Of a stretch of DNA of 64,000 nt, positions 34,253-45,020 are shown one piece after another. The stretch comes from an uncultured Aquiluna sp. GTDB lineage: Bacteria > Actinomycetota > Actinomycetes > Actinomycetales > Microbacteriaceae. The notes below the pieces were generated by a model that saw only the letters and a list, made by a program, of their open reading frames with translations, made no database searches and was not told the DNA's origin. The DNA lies in assembly GCA_905182225.1 (NCBI GenBank), contig CAJJAJ010000009.1, positions 1-64,000 of the forward strand, given 5' to 3'. Both the position numbers and the translations under genes were made by a program. Numbering within the stretch: position 1 is the first letter of the stretch; each line of letters opens with the position of its first letter.

Positions 34253-34431
34253 AATTTCTCCTTAGTAACTATTTTTTGACCACGCAAGCGTGCAGAAATA
34301 AATCAACTCTCATACCCGGCAGCCTATTTAGAAGGCGGCTGACAGGTGGGATTGTAATCCACTTCTGACTGAGCAATAGCTCAGAGCCTCCGGTAGCCTA
34401 GCAGAGCATTTGAATATTGAGAAGAGGAAAA

Positions 34432-34752
34432 GTGGAAGAAGATTTAGCCCGGGACATCGCAGAGGTTCCAGCGGTCGAGGTTATCAACACCACCGCAGTG
34501 CACCTAATGAGTGCTGCTGCGGTTCAGTGCGGGCTGTCCGACGACACTCCAGGTGACCTAGCCGAGGCACGAAAGCTGATCACTGCGCTGGCAGGTCTAG
34601 TTAGCGCTGCTGCAGGAGAAATCGGCGACCACCACGCTCGCCCCCTGAGAGACGGTCTTAGATCCCTGCAGCTTGCATTCCGGGAAGCCTCGTTTATCAA
34701 GGATGCCCCCGGTCAAGGACCCGGAGAGAAATACACGGGTCCAGTCTCCTGA
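34432..34752 (+). CDS. DUF1844 domain-containing protein
   Basis: EVINTTAVHLMSAAAVQCGL...LAEARKLITALAGLV; GTG start after AGAGGAAA. Confidence 0.85.
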   Translation: MEEDLARDIAEVPAVEVINTTAVHLMSAAAVQCGLSDDTPGDLAEARKLITALAGLVSAAAGEIGDHHARPLRDGLRSLQLAFREASFIKDAPGQGPGEKYTGPVS

Positions 34753-34753
34753 A

Positions 34754-35503
34754 CTAAATAACTGAAATTATTTTCAGCTTGAAAGAGTCGACGAAGTCAT
34801 CAAGGCTCTCAGCCCTTAGGTGAGAGACAAAACTGGTCAAGGCGGTTTCCAAGCCTTCAGCCGTCAATCCTGGCCTCATGCCGACCTCGATTATTATTTC
34901 CTCCGCCACAAGTCTTGCCTCCGGGTCTCCGGCCGAAACTCCGGCCATGACAACGTCTTCTGCCTCCTTAACGGCATGGGCAATCACACGCTTCACTTCG
35001 GGGCCAGAAACTGCGTCAATTATCTTTAGGTCTTGAGCCAGAGCCGCGAGTTCAGTCCTGCGAAGAGCTCTTGCGTGGGTTGCCGGATTTATAATCACAC
35101 GTGTGTGACCTTCGCCGACTGTTGCGACGCAGAGCTTACTTATAGACACTGGCACTGGACGCGCATCCGGCTTCCATGAAAGCATATCTTTTACCGACGT
35201 GAAGGCAGGGATTGCAGTTCTGTCATCTGGAGTTGCCACAGCAACAATTGCCAAGTCCGCGCTTTTGTCTGCCAATTGACCATGGGGACCAATGCCGGTC
35301 TGGCCAATCTCGGCAATTAGCGGAACCAGTAAACGCTGCCCGCGAAGTGACTCGATGAAAGTCATTTTTACAAACGGAGTGGCGGCCAGAGCCGCCGCAA
35401 TTAGTTCTGGAGTCTCACCGTCATCTTCTGCCCAAGGATTCTCCTCAAATGACCGACCCTTCCAAGGGACGCCGGCCGAATCGACAAACGGGCTTTCAGT
35501 CAA
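34754..35503 (-). CDS. SseB family protein
   Basis: [50 protein letters not shown]; located between priA and infC as is usual in actinobacteria. Confidence 0.8.
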   Translation of the reverse strand: MTESPFVDSAGVPWKGRSFEENPWAEDDGETPELIAAALAATPFVKMTFIESLRGQRLLVPLIAEIGQTGIGPHGQLADKSADLAIVAVATPDDRTAIPAFTSVKDMLSWKPDARPVPVSISKLCVATVGEGHTRVIINPATHARALRRTELAALAQDLKIIDAVSGPEVKRVIAHAVKEAEDVVMAGVSAGDPEARLVAEEIIIEVGMRPGLTAEGLETALTSFVSHLRAESLDDFVDSFKLKIISVI

Positions 35504-36228
35504 TGTCCGGTCGCGATCGCCAGCGCTTGCTCCAATGTGAAGCGACCTGCGTAAAGTGACTTGCCCAAAATCGCGCCCTCCAGGCCAAGAGGCACCAAGT
35601 CAACTAAGTCATGAATGTCCTGGAGAGTAGAAATACCCCCGGAAGCCACGACCGGCTTATCGGTGTGCTGCATAACTAATTTCAAAAGCTCGAGGTTAGG
35701 ACCCTTCAGGGTTCCGTCCTTGGTAACGTCGGTCACGACATATCTGGCGCATCCATCCGCTTCTAGCCTGGCCAAAACTTCAAGCAGGTCTCCGCCTTCT
35801 TTGGTCCATCCTCGAGCAGCCAAAGTGGTCCCCCGAACATCCAAACCAACGGCAATCTGATCACCGTATTTGCCGATTACTTTTGATGTCCACTCTGGAT
35901 TCTCAAGCGCGGCGGTTCCAAGATTCACTCGCGCGGCACCAAGCCCCAGGGCTGCCTCAAGCGAATCATCGTCGCGAATGCCTCCAGAAAGTTCAATTTT
36001 TACCGAACCACTTTGGGCTACTACTTCGGCAATCACCTCTCGATTGTGCCCACGCCCGAACGCGGCATCAAGATCAACCAAGTGAATCCACTCTGCACCA
36101 GCCGTAATCCAATCCTGAGCTGCCGTAATAGGGTGCCCAAAGTCTTCCTCAGTGCCGGCCTCGCCCTGGGTAAGACGCACCGCCTTACCCAACGCAACGT
36201 CGACCGCGGGTAGCAACTCAAGCTTCAA
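35500..36228 (-). CDS. priA: Phosphoribosyl isomerase A (HisA / PriA)
   Basis: [50 protein letters not shown]; HisA versus bifunctional PriA not separable by eye. Confidence 0.9.
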   Translation of the reverse strand: MKLELLPAVDVALGKAVRLTQGEAGTEEDFGHPITAAQDWITAGAEWIHLVDLDAAFGRGHNREVIAEVVAQSGSVKIELSGGIRDDDSLEAALGLGAARVNLGTAALENPEWTSKVIGKYGDQIAVGLDVRGTTLAARGWTKEGGDLLEVLARLEADGCARYVVTDVTKDGTLKGPNLELLKLVMQHTDKPVVASGGISTLQDIHDLVDLVPLGLEGAILGKSLYAGRFTLEQALAIATGH

Positions 36229-36236
36229 GGTGTCTC

Positions 36237-36866
36237 CTAGATAGATTCAATCCAATTTGAAAGTAGCTTCAAACCGGCTGGGCCAGATTTTTCGGGGTGA
36301 AACTGCGTGGTTGACAGCGGGCCATTTTCAACTGCCGCAAGAAATCGTTCGCCGTGGTTAGACCAGGTCAAGTGAGCCGGGATAAATGGAGGTCGGATAT
36401 CAAGCTCCCAAGCCACGGTGGCATAAGAGTGCACGAAGTAAAAACGCTCCTTCTCAACTTCATTAAACAAAATCGAGTCCGAGGATGCCTCGACTGTGCT
36501 CCACCCGATGTGAGGCAATCTAGGGGCATCCAGTAACGTGACGGCGCCAGGCCATTGCCCTAGGCCCTGAGTTTCAACGCCGTGCTCCATACCGGTTTCA
36601 AACATCACCTGCATGCCAACGCAAATCCCAAGCACGGGCCTAGAAGCGGTCAGTCTCTTATCAATTAGGCGATCGGCTCCATGCGCCTTTAGCTTTTCCA
36701 TGACCGAACCAAAAGCCCCAACACCGGGAACTACTAAGCCGTCAGATTCATAGACATTATTGGCGTTGTCCGTGAGGGTTACATCCGCCCCAGCTTCAGT
36801 TAGGGCCTTGCAGACGGAATGGACGTTGCCACTGCCGTAATCAAGAACTGTGACCGATTTGGTCAC
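36237..36866 (-). CDS. hisH: Imidazole glycerol phosphate synthase subunit HisH
   Basis: [37 protein letters not shown]. Confidence 0.96.
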   Translation of the reverse strand: MTKSVTVLDYGSGNVHSVCKALTEAGADVTLTDNANNVYESDGLVVPGVGAFGSVMEKLKAHGADRLIDKRLTASRPVLGICVGMQVMFETGMEHGVETQGLGQWPGAVTLLDAPRLPHIGWSTVEASSDSILFNEVEKERFYFVHSYATVAWELDIRPPFIPAHLTWSNHGERFLAAVENGPLSTTQFHPEKSGPAGLKLLSNWIESI

Positions 36867-37462
36867 AAGCTCCCCTTGGTCGATGGCACGCCTACAACGC
36901 GAGGGTCCAGCGCTACCGCCTGCCTAAGCGCTCGTGCAAAAGCCTTGAACTGAGACTCTGCGATGTGGTGGGCATCTCGGCCCGCCAAAACGTTTATGTG
37001 GACCGTGAGGCCGGCATTATGTGCAATCGCCTCAAACACGTGTCTTACTAACGACCCGGTGAAGTGTCCGCCGATCAAGTGGTATTCGAATCCAGCTGGC
37101 TCACCGGAGTGAACCAAAAAAGGCCTGCCCGAGACATCCACTACAGCTCGAGCTAACGCTTCGTCCAGCGGCACGGTTGCGTCACCGTAGCGACCAATAC
37201 CCTGCTTGTCACCGAGCGCCTGAGCAAGAGCCTGACCCAAAACAATCGCAACGTCCTCGACCGTGTGGTGTGCGTCGATCTCCACGTCGCCGGCGGCGAC
37301 AACGTTTAGGTCCACTAAAGAGTGCTTAGAGAATGCAGTCAGCATGTGGTCATAGAAGGGAACACCCGTCGAGATTTCACTCTTTCCGGTGCCGTCAAGA
37401 TTGATTGATAACTCAACAGACGATTCACTTGTCTTGCGACTGATTTTTGCTTCCCTATTCAC
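36863..37462 (-). CDS. hisB: Imidazoleglycerol-phosphate dehydratase
   Basis: [33 protein letters not shown]. Confidence 0.97.
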   Translation of the reverse strand: MNREAKISRKTSESSVELSINLDGTGKSEISTGVPFYDHMLTAFSKHSLVDLNVVAAGDVEIDAHHTVEDVAIVLGQALAQALGDKQGIGRYGDATVPLDEALARAVVDVSGRPFLVHSGEPAGFEYHLIGGHFTGSLVRHVFEAIAHNAGLTVHINVLAGRDAHHIAESQFKAFARALRQAVALDPRVVGVPSTKGSL

Positions 37463-37492
37463 AGCTTTTCCTTTGGCTCTAATGCCCCTAGT

Positions 37493-38563
37493 TTAGTCAA
37501 GCAGCAATGCCAGCTCGCCAAGTAATTTTGTGGTCTCTGCTTCGGTTCCGGCTGTAACTCGAAGACAACCCGGAATTCCGATGTTCCTCACAATGATTCC
37601 CTTTGCCAGCAGGCCTTCAAAGACAACTTGAGTATCTTGGAACCCTTGAATTAGAACGAAGTTCGCATCCGAAGTTAAGGGCCTAAGCCCCATCTTCGAG
37701 ACGCCGACCATAATTCGATCACGCTGAAGCTTTATTTGCTGGATGTTAGCCAAAAGTTGCCCGCTGGTCTCCAGGGCTGCCATGGCCGCTGCTTGGGTCA
37801 GCGCTGATAAGTGATAGGGCAACCTAACAATGCGCATGGCATCAACCACGGCAGCATCGGCAGCCATGTATCCAACCCGAGCGCCTGCAAATGCGAATGC
37901 CTTGCTCATAGTGCGGCTTATCACTAACCGTGGTCTTCCAGGCAACAGCGAAATAGCGCTCGGGGAGTCAGAGAATTCCTGATAAGCCTCATCAACAAGC
38001 AACATTCCCTCGAAGCTGTCGTAGGCCGCCTCAATCACATCTAGCGCCAAGCCGGTTCCGGTTGGGTTATTTGGCGAGCAGAGAATAACTATTTGCGGCT
38101 TCGCTTTTTGGATTTCCTCACGCACGTAGTCACCGGTCAAAGAATAATCATCGAGCCGAGGAAGCAACTGGTATTCGGTAAGGGTCGTTCGGGCGATATT
38201 GGCATACATCGAGTAAGTGGGACCGAAACTCATTGCCATTGCCCCTGGACCACCAAAGACTTGAAAAAACTGCTGCAAGATTTCATTCGAACCATTTGCA
38301 GCCCAAATTTGCTCCGCCGCTAGATTTGCGTCCAAGAACTCAGCCAGCATTTGACGGAGCTGAATGAACTCACGATCTGGATACCTGTTGAGCGTTAGAG
38401 CCGCTTCAGCTGTTCGCTGGACAATTCTCAGCGCTACCTCTTCGGGGATTCCGAAGGTGTTTTCGTTTACATTAAGTCTGATTGGAACGTCGATTTGAGG
38501 CGCGCCATAGGGCAGCTGTCCGACCAAGTCTGGTCGAATGGGCAGATCTTCGAGGTTAGTCAC
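37493..38563 (-). CDS. hisC: Histidinol-phosphate aminotransferase
   Basis: LVGQLPYGAPQIDVPIRLNVNEN, SRTMSKAFAFAGARVGY PLP-lysine motif. Confidence 0.95.
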   Translation of the reverse strand: MTNLEDLPIRPDLVGQLPYGAPQIDVPIRLNVNENTFGIPEEVALRIVQRTAEAALTLNRYPDREFIQLRQMLAEFLDANLAAEQIWAANGSNEILQQFFQVFGGPGAMAMSFGPTYSMYANIARTTLTEYQLLPRLDDYSLTGDYVREEIQKAKPQIVILCSPNNPTGTGLALDVIEAAYDSFEGMLLVDEAYQEFSDSPSAISLLPGRPRLVISRTMSKAFAFAGARVGYMAADAAVVDAMRIVRLPYHLSALTQAAAMAALETSGQLLANIQQIKLQRDRIMVGVSKMGLRPLTSDANFVLIQGFQDTQVVFEGLLAKGIIVRNIGIPGCLRVTAGTEAETTKLLGELALLLD

Positions 38564-38600
38564 CCCTCAAGATTAGCGAATGAGTTGGAACCCTAGCGAC

Positions 38601-38894
38601 TCAGGGCAGAGCTATTTGCTGACCGGGAGTCAATTCGACAGTTTCTAGAGCATTCACCATGACAACCCTTGCAATCCAGTCTCTAGGATCCTGGGCCGGG
38701 GCGTACTTGTCCGCCAACTCCCAAAGCGAGTCACCTGACTGCACCGTGACAAATTCAAGGGTTGCGCCTGGGGCGCTTCCGGCAAAAGAGCCGGTTATTC
38801 CCATGATGCTGATGACGAAACTGAGAGCGAGAATTACCACTGCGCGCACCAAACGTCCTGGGTTGGTAAGACGGTAGCTTCCAAGAACTAACAT
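38601..38894 (-). CDS. Small membrane-anchored LysM protein, probable SOS-induced cell-division inhibitor (Rv2719c/YneA-like position)
   Basis: One TM (VRAVVILALSFVISIMGITG) then LysM (FVTVQSGDSLWELADKYAP...VNALETVELTPGQQIALP); divergent from lexA; start MLVLGSYR or upstream ATG at 38909. Confidence 0.8.
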   Translation of the reverse strand: MLVLGSYRLTNPGRLVRAVVILALSFVISIMGITGSFAGSAPGATLEFVTVQSGDSLWELADKYAPAQDPRDWIARVVMVNALETVELTPGQQIALP

Positions 38895-38911
38895 GTCGAG
38901 TCCCTTCATTC

Positions 38912-38937
38912 CGAATACTTGTTTCGAACACTTGTTC
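38912..38937. promoter_or_regulatory. Tandem LexA (SOS) boxes upstream of the LysM gene
   Basis: CGAATACTTGTTT followed immediately by CGAACACTTGTTC; the latter fits the Gram-positive SOS half-sites CGAAC-N4-GTTC. Confidence 0.75.
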
Positions 38938-38939
38938 TA

Positions 38940-38967
38940 AGTTTATGCATACTTTTCGAAAAAGCAA
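38940..38967 (-). promoter_or_regulatory. Probable promoter of the LysM gene
   Basis: Minus TTGCTT-16 nt-TAAACT; the adjacent SOS box sits at the expected transcription start. Confidence 0.5.
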
Positions 38968-39014
38968 GCGTTTCTGCTCAATTTTTCCTGTTTTATCGAA
39001 AATGTGTTTGGTAT

Positions 39015-39040
39015 TTGACGTAAATACGAATACAGTTTCG
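39015..39040 (+). promoter_or_regulatory. lexA promoter -35 region with degenerate SOS box
   Basis: TTGACG at 39015-39020, then palindromic CGAA-TACAGT-TTCG at 39027-39040. Confidence 0.5.
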
Positions 39041-39089
39041 ATACAGGTAGTAAACAGCTACCCTCAGACATTTTGCAGAAGGGGCACGT

Positions 39090-39710
39090 ATGGACACCTC
39101 AAACTTGACCAATGTTCAGCAAAGGATTCTCACGGTCATTGCCGAATCGATGGCCGGCCGCAACTACGCGCCCTCCATGAGAGAGATTGGCGAGTCCGTT
39201 GGTCTATCTTCGACCGCGAGCGTATCTCATCAGCTGAATAAGCTAGAGCTTCTCGGTTTCATAAGTAGAGACCCCCGCCGACCCCGCACAATTGATCTCC
39301 TAGGTCTAGAGCCAGCCGGAGAAATTATCAACCCAGACGCCGCGATGGTTCCACTAGTTGGGCGAATCGCTGCGGGTGGGCCAATAACAGCAGAGCAAAA
39401 TGTTGAGGATGTCTTTGCCCTCCCCCGACAGCTTGTTGGGCAAGGTGATCTGTTTTTGCTCAAGGTAGTCGGAGAATCAATGATCGATGCCGCCATCTGT
39501 GACGGCGATTGGGTAGTGGTTCGTCAGCAGCAGACCGCTGAAAACGGCGACATAGTGGCCGCAATGCTCGAAGACGAGGCGACGGTCAAGATGTTCAAGC
39601 AGCGCGACGGAAACACCTGGCTGCTCCCCCGAAACTCCGCATTCGAACCAATTCCCGGAGATCACGCCGTGATTCTTGGCAAGGTTGTTGCTGTTCTTAG
39701 GGCCGTCTAG
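39090..39710 (+). CDS. lexA: SOS response repressor LexA
   Basis: N-terminal wHTH ([29 protein letters not shown]), cleavage region GRIAAGGPI, catalytic [12 protein letters not shown]. Confidence 0.97.
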   Translation: MDTSNLTNVQQRILTVIAESMAGRNYAPSMREIGESVGLSSTASVSHQLNKLELLGFISRDPRRPRTIDLLGLEPAGEIINPDAAMVPLVGRIAAGGPITAEQNVEDVFALPRQLVGQGDLFLLKVVGESMIDAAICDGDWVVVRQQQTAENGDIVAAMLEDEATVKMFKQRDGNTWLLPRNSAFEPIPGDHAVILGKVVAVLRAV

Positions 39711-41130
39711 TAAGGCTTGCCAATTCCGCAGCGAGATCTTCGCGCACCAAAGCTTTGACCTTGGTGCCACCTTCTACGTACTCAACACTCTGGACTTTTC
39801 CTGCCACATGAATCTTTGACACTAGATCGCCGCGGTCGTATGGAATTAACCCATCAAACAGGACCTCTGGTCGAGGCAAAGAAGAAGCAATAGCGGCCTC
39901 AAGTTCGGCAATACCCAAGCCGGTTCTGGCAGACACTAAGAACGCCCCGGGGCAAAGACCCCGCAGCCTGATGTGCTCCTCTTCGGATACCAAATCGGCC
40001 TTGTTGAATACAATCAATTCTTCAATTGCGGAAGCATCGACATCGGCCACCACCAAACGGACGGTCTGGATCTGTCCAAGTGGATCCGGGTCGGTGGCAT
40101 CCACAACGTGAACGATCAAATCTGCACCCGAAATTTCTTCGAGGGTAGACCGAAACGCCTCGACCAGCTGGTGAGGCAGCGAGCGCACAAAACCAACGGT
40201 GTCAGCGATCGTATAACTTCTTCCGTCCGGTGTCTCGTGCCTTCTTATTGTTGGATCAAGAGTGGCAAAAAGTGCGTTCTCCACCAAGACTCCAGCCTTG
40301 GTGAGCCTGTTAAGCAGAGACGATTTTCCCGCGTTGGTATAGCCGGCGATTGCCACCTGCGGAACTCTTGCTTTTTCCCGCTTGAGTCTTTTAGTATCTC
40401 GAGCGCTCTTCATCAAGACAATTTCGCGACGCAATTTAGCCATCTTGGTGTTGATTCGTCTTCTATCAAGTTCAATCTTGGTCTCACCTGGTCCGCGCGA
40501 ACCTATTCCAACGCCACCGGCAGCCTGGCCTCCGGCCTGCCTTGACATTGACTCGCCCCATCCGCGCAATCTCGGAAGTAAATACTCAAGCTGCGCAAGT
40601 TCGACCTGGGCTTTTCCTTCTTTGCTCTTGGCGTGCTGGGCAAAAATATCAAGAATGATTGCAGTTCGATCGACGACCTTTACCTTGACTATGTCTTCCA
40701 GGGTTCTTCGTTGTGATGGGGCAAGCTCTGCATCAGCTATGACAGTGTCAGCGCCAACTTCTTTGACCAGCTCCCTGAGCTCTTCTGCTTTTCCTTTTCC
40801 AAAGTAGCTGGCGGGATCGGGCTTTGCGCGTCTTTGCAGAAGGCCGTCCAGCACTTCAGCTCCAGCAGTCTCGGCAAGGGCAGCAAGTTCACGGAGCGAG
40901 TTTTCGGCTCGGGTTACCGTCCCAGTGCCCCAAACACCAATTAAGACCACCTTTTCGAGGCGCAGCTGTCTGTACTCGACCTCCGAAATATCTTCTAGTT
41001 CAGTCGAAAGCCCGGGGACTCGTCTAAGCGACGCCCGCTCTTCCAGCTCGAGCTGGTCTCCGTCATACTCGGACGCCGGCGCTAGAGAGCCGCGGCGTAA
41101 AATTCGGTCGATAGTAGATTCTGGTTCCAT
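39697..41130 (-). CDS. hflX: GTPase HflX
   Basis: [16 protein letters not shown]-type motif ([15 protein letters not shown]), [15 protein letters not shown]. Confidence 0.96.
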   Translation of the reverse strand: MEPESTIDRILRRGSLAPASEYDGDQLELEERASLRRVPGLSTELEDISEVEYRQLRLEKVVLIGVWGTGTVTRAENSLRELAALAETAGAEVLDGLLQRRAKPDPASYFGKGKAEELRELVKEVGADTVIADAELAPSQRRTLEDIVKVKVVDRTAIILDIFAQHAKSKEGKAQVELAQLEYLLPRLRGWGESMSRQAGGQAAGGVGIGSRGPGETKIELDRRRINTKMAKLRREIVLMKSARDTKRLKREKARVPQVAIAGYTNAGKSSLLNRLTKAGVLVENALFATLDPTIRRHETPDGRSYTIADTVGFVRSLPHQLVEAFRSTLEEISGADLIVHVVDATDPDPLGQIQTVRLVVADVDASAIEELIVFNKADLVSEEEHIRLRGLCPGAFLVSARTGLGIAELEAAIASSLPRPEVLFDGLIPYDRGDLVSKIHVAGKVQSVEYVEGGTKVKALVREDLAAELASLTRRP

Positions 41131-41166
41131 TGTTGTTTAAGACTAAGCCTGTATTAGATTTGGCGT

Positions 41167-41790
41167 ATGGCGATGGAGCACTATTTCAGCTCAGAGCCGA
41201 CAGCGAAGAAAATTGAAACTGAGGTTTCATTTGAAGTTGACGGTGTGAGATTTGACATGGCTGCCGCAAGCGGAACCTTTAGCTCCACACAAGTAGACCC
41301 CGGCACAAAGGTGCTTCTTTCACATACTTCGCTATTGCCCAAGGATGGAAACGTACTTGATCTCGGCTGCGGGTGGGGTCCGATCGGCATCGTGATTGCA
41401 ACTCTCTGTCCAGCCGCAAAAGTTCATGCGATAGATATCAACCAGCGGAGCATTGAGCAGACCCGGGCGAACGCCGATCGCGTTGGGCTCACAAATCTCA
41501 GCATCTGCCTTGCCGAGGAGCTACCCACGGACCTGAAATTCGACGCAATCTGGTCAAACCCACCAATTCGAATTGGTAAAGTTGCACTTCACGAATTGCT
41601 GAGAATCTATATCCCTCGGCTGGAGGCCGGCGGAAGAGCGGTTTTTGTGGTTCAGAAGAACCTGGGGGCCGACTCACTAGTCCGCTGGCTAGCCGAAGAA
41701 TTCCCCGGTCATGAAGTTTCCAGAATTGGAACGGCAAAGACCTACCGAATAATCGAGGTGGCTAGTCCTGCCAAGTCCCAGAGTAAGTGA
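41167..41790 (+). CDS. RsmC-like class I SAM-dependent methyltransferase
   Basis: NVLDLGCGWGPIGIVIA, FDAIWSNPPIRIGK motif, ~207 aa. Confidence 0.88.
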   Translation: MAMEHYFSSEPTAKKIETEVSFEVDGVRFDMAAASGTFSSTQVDPGTKVLLSHTSLLPKDGNVLDLGCGWGPIGIVIATLCPAAKVHAIDINQRSIEQTRANADRVGLTNLSICLAEELPTDLKFDAIWSNPPIRIGKVALHELLRIYIPRLEAGGRAVFVVQKNLGADSLVRWLAEEFPGHEVSRIGTAKTYRIIEVASPAKSQSK

Positions 41791-42631
41791 GTACTGCCGG
41801 GCCACTGATTGAAACGTGTTCGCCGTCCTCGGTTGGAAACATCCTGACGGCAACCTCTCCCCCAGGAACTTTCACCTTCCAAAAGTTCTGAGTCCCGCCA
41901 GCCCAGTGGCGAATTGCCAGAGCCGCAGCTGCTATGCCGGTCCCGCAACTCATGGTTTCGCCTGAGCCGCGCTCATGGACCCTCATGGTTAGCCCCGCAA
42001 CTCCTTTATTGATAAGAGGCTCATCCAGGACTACAAATTCTAGGTTCGCTCCGTCTTCAGGCAGAGGCTCCAGAACGGGAGGCTTCGATAGCTCCAGGCC
42101 CTGAAGCTCTTCGAGATCCGCAAGCGCAACCACAACATGAGGATTTCCAACATTCACAGAAAGACCAGGCCTAGAAACCTGAAGGCCCAGAGCGCCTACA
42201 AGCGTTTGGTCGTCCCCGATTGAAAAAAGACCTAGGTCAACAGCAAAACCATTGACGGTTGCAGTTAGATCTTTAATGCCATCCCTGGTGGCGACCGGCA
42301 AAGTACTGCCGTCGGTGAGCGTCGCCAATCCGTTTTCTAGCAAGTAGCGGGCAAAAACTCGAATGCCGTTTCCGCACATCTCTGCCCTAGAGCCGTCGGA
42401 GTTTCTGTAGTCCATAAACCAAATAGCTTCCGGCTCGTCGTCCAGCAGCTCCGCAACCTCGGAATCCTTTGCCGTGGGTTTCACAATAATTAGACCGTCG
42501 GCACCGATACCAAAGTGCCGGTCGCACATTGCGGCAACTTGATCGGCACTTAGATCAACCTGTCCAGCCTTATCAAGCACAAGGATGAAGTCGTTACCCG
42601 TTCCGTGCCCTTTTGTGAATTCGATTTTCAT
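41762..42631 (-). CDS. dapF: Diaminopimelate epimerase
   Basis: KGHGTGNDFILV, RAEMCGNGIRVFARYL, ERGSGETMSCGTG catalytic Cys motifs. Confidence 0.97.
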   Translation of the reverse strand: MKIEFTKGHGTGNDFILVLDKAGQVDLSADQVAAMCDRHFGIGADGLIIVKPTAKDSEVAELLDDEPEAIWFMDYRNSDGSRAEMCGNGIRVFARYLLENGLATLTDGSTLPVATRDGIKDLTATVNGFAVDLGLFSIGDDQTLVGALGLQVSRPGLSVNVGNPHVVVALADLEELQGLELSKPPVLEPLPEDGANLEFVVLDEPLINKGVAGLTMRVHERGSGETMSCGTGIAAAALAIRHWAGGTQNFWKVKVPGGEVAVRMFPTEDGEHVSISGPAVLTYSGTWQD

Positions 42632-43548
42632 ACCCCAAGCCTAATTCGCTCCAGTGCGGACTGGAGCAATTCCGGGGAGTCCGGCAACCAATGAGTGCGA
42701 CGATCTCGCTTAAACCAGGACATTTGCCGTCTCGCATATCGGTTAGTTAGGCGAATCGTGTCTTGAATTGCCGAAGCTTCATCAAGCTCTCCAGAGATTT
42801 GCTGAAAGGCCTGTTGATAGCCGATAGCAGCAAGTGCGGTTTTGGACAGCGACGCTTTGCCCTCTAGCAGCCGTCCAGCCTCGTCAATGAGTCCCTGCGA
42901 CCACATTTCTGCAACACGATTTGCGATGCGGGTTTTCAGGACCTCTCTGTCAACATCGATGCCAATAGTGACAGTGGGGACAAGGTACTCAGGGTCCGGA
43001 AGCGAAGAGGCAAATGGCAGTCCTGTTATTTGAATCACCTCGAGTGCTCTGATGACCTTCCGAACATTATTGCTGTGGATTTTTTGACCAGACTCTGGAT
43101 CTAGCCTCGAAAGCTGATTATGCATTTCAAGGTTGCCAACAACCTCCGCCTGAGACTCGAGTTGGTCCCGAATGTACCTATCGGTAGGAGCGAAATCGAA
43201 ATAATCAAGAGCGGCTGCCAAGTAGAACATGCTCCCGCCCACGAACACCGGCAACTTCCCTCGAGCCCTTATCGCGTTGGCGGTGTCTATTGCCAGCTTG
43301 CTATATTCGGCCGCTGTCATTTCCGCGCTTGGTTCAATCGCGTCTATCAAGTGATGCTCAATACCCCGACGCTCATTTTCGGGCAACTTTGCAGTTCCGA
43401 TGTCCATGCCCCTATAAAGCTGCATGGCATCCGCATTAATAATTTCAGCCGGCTGCCCAGACGACTCCAACGCTTCGACCAAAGACAAAGCCAGCCCGGA
43501 CTTGCCCGAGGCAGTGGGGCCGACAATAGCTAGGGCGCTAAACCCCAC
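42628..43548 (-). CDS. miaA: tRNA dimethylallyltransferase
   Basis: [34 protein letters not shown]. Confidence 0.97.
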   Translation of the reverse strand: MGFSALAIVGPTASGKSGLALSLVEALESSGQPAEIINADAMQLYRGMDIGTAKLPENERRGIEHHLIDAIEPSAEMTAAEYSKLAIDTANAIRARGKLPVFVGGSMFYLAAALDYFDFAPTDRYIRDQLESQAEVVGNLEMHNQLSRLDPESGQKIHSNNVRKVIRALEVIQITGLPFASSLPDPEYLVPTVTIGIDVDREVLKTRIANRVAEMWSQGLIDEAGRLLEGKASLSKTALAAIGYQQAFQQISGELDEASAIQDTIRLTNRYARRQMSWFKRDRRTHWLPDSPELLQSALERIRLGV

Positions 43549-45007
43549 TTTTCACTCTGATCGGTAACCCAAGTGACACTTTGGACTCCCCGGGGCCCGG
43601 GACACCGCAGCTCTCGAGCTGACGACGGTCATAGGCGTCCCCACCCGCGGTTCTGCGGACCTCGTAAAGGCCCCCGGGGGCGAAGTCGGCAACAAGGAAA
43701 TATGGAGCCGCTCTGGTGATTCTGAGCCTCACGGCGTCACCTGGACGAGGAGTATCCTGACCCTTTGGAACATCGAAGTGGACAAGTCGGTTGTCCTTCG
43801 CTCTTCCAGTTAGGCGATCGGTCTGAGAGTCCTTGCGACCTTCATTGGCTGAAGCCAGAACCTCAACCTCTGTCCCAACCAAGAGTTTATTTTCCTGCCA
43901 AGCGACTTCGTTCACGACAGCTAGAAGGCGTTCGTATCTTTCTTGCACTACTTCCTTGGGAAGCTGATCGGGCATTTCGGCAGCGGGAGTTCCCGGCCGC
44001 TTCGAGTATTGATAGGTGAAGCAGGCTGCAAACCTCGATTTTCTAACGACGTCTATGGTGTCCTGAAAGTCCTGCTCGCTCTCACCGGGAAAGCCGACAA
44101 TTATGTCGGTTGTTATTGCAGCTTCCGGCATTACCGCGCGAACGCGATCAAGAATCCCTAGATATTTTGACGCCCGGTAACTGCGCTTCATGTCCTTCAG
44201 GACCTTGTCTGAACCAGACTGCATTGGCATGTGTAGTTGGGGCATAACGTTCGGGGTTTCAGCCATCGCGGCAATCACGTCGTCTGTGAATGACGCAGGG
44301 TGAGGAGATGTGAATCTGAGCCGTTCAAGCCCCTTGATCTCACCACACGCCCTCAACAACTTGGCGAATGCACCTCGATCACCGAACTCAACACCGTAGG
44401 CATTGACATTTTGGCCCAACAGAGTAACTTCGATTGCCCCATCAGCAACAAGTACTTCGATTTCGGCCAAAATCTCCCCGGGGCGTCGGTCCTTCTCCTT
44501 GCCCCTAAGCGTTGGGACTATGCAGAAAGTGCAGGTGTTATTGCAGCCAACGGAAATCGAAACCCAGCCGCTAAACGGGCTCTCACGCTTGGTTGGAAGG
44601 GTAGAAGGGAAAACCTCCAAGGATTCAAGGATTTCGATTTGGGCTTCAGCATTGTGCCTAGCGCGCTCGAGCAGAACCGGCAAAGAGCCCATGTTGTGGG
44701 TTCCAAACACAACGTCCACCCAAGGCGCCCGCTGCAAGATTACGTCCTGATCCTTCTGGGCCAAACAGCCGCCCACTGCAATCTGAAGCTTGGGATTGGC
44801 CTCTTTTTTGGGAAGCAACATTCCAAGCGTTCCATAAAGCTTGTTGTCCGCGTTCTCACGAACGGCGCAAGTGTTAAAGACAACAACATCCGGGTCTGAA
44901 CCGTTGCTTTCCTCATAGCCAGCTGAGTCAAGCAGTCCAGAGATACGCTCAGAATCGTGAATGTTCATCTGGCACCCAAAGGTGCGGACTTCGTAGGTAA
45001 GAGACAT
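43538..45007 (-). CDS. miaB: tRNA-2-methylthio-N6-dimethylallyladenosine synthase
   Basis: [18 protein letters not shown], radical [15 protein letters not shown]; start MSLTYEV at 45007. Confidence 0.97.
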   Translation of the reverse strand: MSLTYEVRTFGCQMNIHDSERISGLLDSAGYEESNGSDPDVVVFNTCAVRENADNKLYGTLGMLLPKKEANPKLQIAVGGCLAQKDQDVILQRAPWVDVVFGTHNMGSLPVLLERARHNAEAQIEILESLEVFPSTLPTKRESPFSGWVSISVGCNNTCTFCIVPTLRGKEKDRRPGEILAEIEVLVADGAIEVTLLGQNVNAYGVEFGDRGAFAKLLRACGEIKGLERLRFTSPHPASFTDDVIAAMAETPNVMPQLHMPMQSGSDKVLKDMKRSYRASKYLGILDRVRAVMPEAAITTDIIVGFPGESEQDFQDTIDVVRKSRFAACFTYQYSKRPGTPAAEMPDQLPKEVVQERYERLLAVVNEVAWQENKLLVGTEVEVLASANEGRKDSQTDRLTGRAKDNRLVHFDVPKGQDTPRPGDAVRLRITRAAPYFLVADFAPGGLYEVRRTAGGDAYDRRQLESCGVPGPGESKVSLGLPIRVKSGV

Positions 45008-45020
45008 GACAGACTTGATT

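Noticed and set aside
44300-44899. 199-aa plus-strand ORF
   Set aside because: Fully antisense to miaB; no recognisable domain.
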